This document shows positions 6,382 through 8,435 of a DNA stretch of 8,435 nt, piece by piece (the first letter of the stretch is position 1; every line of letters starts with the position of its first letter). Origin of the DNA: Alphaproteobacteria bacterium. GTDB taxonomy: Bacteria; Pseudomonadota; Alphaproteobacteria; UBA8366; JADFVY01. Position numbers and translations under genes: made by a program. The stretch is taken from contig JAOUMF010000059.1 in NCBI GenBank assembly GCA_029881615.1, forward strand, positions 1 through 8,435, in the 5' to 3' direction. Below the pieces are notes generated by a model, which was not told where the DNA came from, searched no databases, and worked only from the letters and a program-made list of their open reading frames with translations.

Positions 6382-7344
6382 TTAAAGCTTCTGACCCCAG
6401 AAACCGCCGACGGCCTTGCTGTTATCGGTGGTTGATTCGAGGCTGAACGTGCCGGCGGCTTCCTCGCCTGCCGGACCATAGAAGGCGCCGTCCAGCGTGC
6501 CCACATCGTAGAAGATATACGCTGGATAGGGACCAATATCCGGGTGATTTACCGTGTACCCATGGCTGCCTGTTGCGGTACCGGTGATCGTATTTCCGGA
6601 AACTTGACCCGTCACATTAAGGAAAAACCAGTCGCCGTCAGCAAATTTGGCGGTAACTCCACCCAACGACGTGAGACTGCCGCTGTCGAAATCCACGTTA
6701 ATCGTTGATGTCCCACCAGTGGCGTATTTAACTCCCTGGTAGTTGTCGACGAGTACATCGTACTGCAAGACATAAGTCGCGGTTCCGGACAAGTTCGCCG
6801 GGTCGGTGCGCATCCCGTAATGGGAGGCATAAAGCGTCGCCACGTCAACGCCGGTGCCGTCCACATATACATCACGCAGCAGGGCGAAGGTTCCATACTG
6901 GGAGGTGATTGGGTCATTGTCGAAAACGCGCAGATATGCGCCATCGGTAGCGCTGGTTTCGTCCACATACCAGCCGGTCTGGCCGAAATAGGCGCCCGTG
7001 CCGTCGAACGCCAGAACGCGATCGACCGTTCCCGCGGAATTGGTCATGGCGACCTCCCACTGGTCGGTCGCGGAATCATACGCAATGCGCTCGATGCGCG
7101 ACGTATCGGTGCTTGCGTCCTGATAGGCGCCGGTTTGGGCCACGTCCCAGTAGCCGGGAGCGGCGGCGTACAGGTCTTCCAGGCCGGCGGTCGAACCGGT
7201 GGGGGCCAAGTCCGGGAGGATATAGGGATTGGCCGCGGTTCCATCGGGCACCGGAGCCGTTGGAAGGGTTGCGGTATCGCCCAGGCATCCGGCAAGCGCG
7301 AATAGCGCCGCCATGGCGGCGGCCGTCTTCATTTGCAAAAACAT
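6382..7344 (-). CDS. TbpB-like surface lipoprotein (transferrin-binding-protein-like beta-barrel), predicted Slam substrate
   Basis: Predicted outer-membrane lipoprotein of 320 residues. The lipoprotein signal peptide ends in the lipobox LAGC with the lipidated Cys at 20; the +2 residue is Leu, so there is no inner-membrane retention Asp. A low-complexity, Pro/Thr/Ala-rich linker follows (about 21-55). Next is an N-terminal 'handle'-like part (about 60-185) and a C-terminal beta-barrel (about 186-320). The barrel ends in GAFYGPAGEEAAGTFSL followed by AVGGFWGQKL, the hallmark C-terminal pair of strands in TbpB, HpuA-type and related single-lobe lipoproteins. It is about half the size of two-lobed TbpB. 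Members of this fold are exported by Slam, and a Slam homolog lies about 4 kb downstream. No TonB-dependent receptor is visible, so the ligand is unknown. The ATG at 7344 has GAGG 10 bases upstream; the second in-frame ATG (7332) has none. A long leader precedes it and a strong terminator follows. Confidence 0.8.
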   Translation of the reverse strand: MFLQMKTAAAMAALFALAGCLGDTATLPTAPVPDGTAANPYILPDLAPTGSTAGLEDLYAAAPGYWDVAQTGAYQDASTDTSRIERIAYDSATDQWEVAMTNSAGTVDRVLAFDGTGAYFGQTGWYVDETSATDGAYLRVFDNDPITSQYGTFALLRDVYVDGTGVDVATLYASHYGMRTDPANLSGTATYVLQYDVLVDNYQGVKYATGGTSTINVDFDSGSLTSLGGVTAKFADGDWFFLNVTGQVSGNTITGTATGSHGYTVNHPDIGPYPAYIFYDVGTLDGAFYGPAGEEAAGTFSLESTTDNSKAVGGFWGQKL

Positions 7345-7370
7345 ATTTCAATCACCTCGAAATCTATGCC

Positions 7371-7389
7371 ACCCCTTGGAGAAAGGGGT
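7371..7389 (-). promoter_or_regulatory. Leader hairpin just before the lipoprotein ribosome site
   Basis: ACCCCTT (7371-7377) pairs with AAGGGGT (7383-7389) around a 5-base loop. It lies about 13 bases upstream of the GAGG ribosome site of the lipoprotein gene, so it could affect translation or mRNA stability. Confidence 0.4.
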
Positions 7390-7433
7390 CTGTCATTATT
7401 GTTGAGCCTCTTGGGAAAAAGGCCGATTAATTG

Positions 7434-7456
7434 TTTCCTCGGGGAGAGGAAATTTT
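7434..7456. other. 7-bp hairpin in the lipoprotein leader
   Basis: TTTCCTC (7434-7440) pairs with GAGGAAA (7446-7452) around a 5-base loop. TTTT follows on the + strand (7453-7456), so read rightward it could be a weak terminator. Read leftward, it is a leader hairpin of the lipoprotein mRNA. The direction is not decidable here. Confidence 0.35.
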
Positions 7457-7536
7457 CCGCCACACAACCTGAAAAAGTGTTAAGTGGCATCTAAAAGTTA
7501 ACGCGATATTCGACGCGGCTCAAATAATTCGTTTGC

Positions 7537-7566
7537 CTATTAACGTTCGTGGCGGAACAATCGCAA
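7537..7566 (-). promoter_or_regulatory. Possible sigma-70 promoter for the lipoprotein gene
   Basis: On the - strand, TTGCGA (7566-7561) and TAATAG (7542-7537) are separated by 18 bases. Transcription would start near 7530 and give a leader of about 185 bases that contains the two hairpins. The spacer includes a short GTTC...GAAC inverted repeat. The match to consensus is only moderate. Confidence 0.27.
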
Positions 7567-7571
7567 AGTAT

Positions 7572-7781
7572 TTATGAATAATCCCGGCGTTCCGGGCATC
7601 CCGCCAACCCGGGATACCGCGGATCGGCCCGCTGCATGGGCTTCGCGCAAGCTTCCGGCACGCCCACCGGCGGCGCCCGGCGCCCGGCGCCAGTCAGGCT
7701 GTGACAGCCATGCATCAAGGTAGCGCCGCGGCGAAACAGGTGAAGTAGCCGCTCGCCCTTATCGATCAGGCGCTGGTCCAT
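7572..7781 (-). pseudogene. Decayed L,D-transpeptidase remnant with large internal deletion
   Basis: This 69-codon frame is recognisable only by comparison with the intact enzyme at 5699-6184. DQRLIDKGERLLHLFRRG matches that protein's residues 30-47 (DRVLVDKSDRQLYLLRGG region), then jumps directly to ATLMHGCHSLTGA, which matches its residues 116-128 (AIFIHGRHSLTGA). About 68 codons are missing in frame. After that the similarity fades: the region that should hold DWTLGC and the catalytic Cys reads RRAPPVGVPEA, and a GTP-like C-terminal trace survives only in another frame. There is no signal peptide; the frame instead runs open upstream towards thyX. With the active-site Cys and the core strands gone, it cannot be a working enzyme. 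It lies between thyX and the lipoprotein gene, on the same strand. Confidence 0.68.
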
Positions 7782-7848
7782 AAGGCCGATTTCGGCATGC
7801 CCAAGCGGAGCGGACCCGCGGCCGGGGCCTGCGTCGGCGATGGAGCAC

Positions 7849-7862
7849 AGCCCTACAGGGCT
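7849..7862 (-). terminator. Short hairpin downstream of thyX
   Basis: AGCCC (7849-7853) pairs with GGGCT (7858-7862) around a 4-base loop, 22 bases after the thyX stop codon on the - strand. There is no T-run, so its role as terminator is uncertain. Confidence 0.3.
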
Positions 7863-7884
7863 TCCGCCAGCCGTGCGGCAATCG

Positions 7885-8435
7885 TCAGCCGCGCCCGAGA
7901 AGCTCCATCAGTTCGGTCCATTCGCGCTTGCTCAATCCGCTGTCCTCTTGCGTCACGGTCTCGCCGGCCAGCATGCGGCGCACGATGTCGACACCGTGGC
8001 GCGACAAGTGGGCACCGCCGACCGCGTAATCCTCGAACGCCTCGCAGGCGATCGGCAGCCAACGGCGCACCATATCCAGCATGGCCTCCGCATAAACCCG
8101 GATTTCATACTGGGCGTGCGGATCGGCACGCAGCGACAGGAAATGCAGCAGATTGTGCAGATCGACCTTCCAGTACCACTGGGTATAGATGTTCAGCGGC
8201 AGGTTCATGCGGGCCAGTTCGCGGGCCAGGCCCGGGCGGTCGGGGTCGCGCGGATTGCCGTCATCGTCCTCGTTCAGCATTTCCTCGTAATGGTCGTAGC
8301 ATTGCGCCGCGTCGTCGCGCAGCATGGCCAGCACGCGGGCGGCCTCGGCGCCCTGCAGAACCTCGCCGCGGCCCTGGCGGTTGGCCACCGACTGCGCGGC
8401 CAGCTGTTCGGGCGCGGGGATATAGAATTCGCGGT
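7885..8435 (-). CDS. thyX: FAD-dependent thymidylate synthase ThyX, 5' partial
   Basis: Flavin-dependent enzyme that methylates dUMP to dTMP using methylenetetrahydrofolate, FAD and NADPH in the cytoplasm. It replaces or complements ThyA. The frame stays open to the right edge, so the gene continues outside; 182 C-terminal residues are seen, beginning REFYIPAPEQLAAQS, and roughly 100-140 are missing. The FAD/dUMP signature RHRxxSxNExSxRY lies in the missing part. What is seen is typical of the family: NRQGRGEVL, then LARMNLPLNIYTQWYWKVDL and HNLLHFLSLRAD.HAQYEIR, which contain dUMP- and FAD-contacting residues in this family. A less conserved helical tail ends in ELLGRG. The GTG at 8388 is internal and not the true start. 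It is on the same strand as the lipoprotein cluster but separated from it by the transpeptidase remnant. Confidence 0.96.
   Translation of the reverse strand, partial: REFYIPAPEQLAAQSVANRQGRGEVLQGAEAARVLAMLRDDAAQCYDHYEEMLNEDDDGNPRDPDRPGLARELARMNLPLNIYTQWYWKVDLHNLLHFLSLRADPHAQYEIRVYAEAMLDMVRRWLPIACEAFEDYAVGGAHLSRHGVDIVRRMLAGETVTQEDSGLSKREWTELMELLGRG

Noticed and set aside
7572..7781. Functional small protein containing an HG-HSLTG motif
   Set aside because: It lacks the catalytic Cys, the central part of the YkuD fold and any signal peptide, and it aligns to the intact paralog as two separated pieces. A pseudogene is the simpler reading.

Overview
The window looks like GC-rich chromosomal DNA of a Gram-negative bacterium, most likely an alphaproteobacterium. 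The reasons are a glutathione-dependent class III alcohol dehydrogenase, a ThyX of the type common in that class, an outer-membrane Slam-like protein, and a small RNA with an unpaired CCUCCC loop of the kind alphaproteobacterial sRNAs carry. Order and genus cannot be fixed from this sequence.

Layout. Both ends are cut-off housekeeping genes: S-(hydroxymethyl)glutathione dehydrogenase on the left (+ strand, N-terminus missing) and FAD-dependent thymidylate synthase thyX on the right (- strand, N-terminus missing). Everything between them that codes convincingly is on the - strand. In transcription order (right to left) this is: a decayed L,D-transpeptidase remnant; a lipoprotein with a TbpB-like beta-barrel and a strong terminator; an intact L,D-transpeptidase; a LuxR-type regulator; a 0.5-kb AT-richer intergenic region; a paralogous LuxR-type regulator; and a surface lipoprotein assembly modifier (Slam, DUF560) that ends 10 bp from the convergent dehydrogenase.

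How the parts may work together. The Slam translocon and the TbpB-like lipoprotein are an expected transporter/substrate pair, although about 4 kb separates them. The natural reading is a surface-lipoprotein display locus of unknown ligand. The two regulators lying between them share a collinear architecture: a family-specific N-terminal region, a PAS-like domain and a LuxR-type HTH. They are plausible controllers of the locus, but this is inferred from position only.

The most striking non-coding feature lies between the two regulators, on the opposite strand: a candidate small RNA at about 3846-3955. It has a 9-bp stem presenting a UUUCCUCCC anti-Shine-Dalgarno loop, a U-rich linker, and a Rho-independent terminator with a UUCG loop and six U residues. 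A 16-bp near-palindrome lies just upstream of it, and a perfect 20-bp version of the same palindrome lies just downstream. The sRNA loop is complementary to the start region of the upstream regulator gene with one mismatch. Together these suggest a compact regulatory module (two LuxR paralogs, two operators, one sRNA) attached to a Slam/lipoprotein system. The sRNA, the operators and the lack of coding potential there are read directly from sequence; the circuit is a hypothesis.
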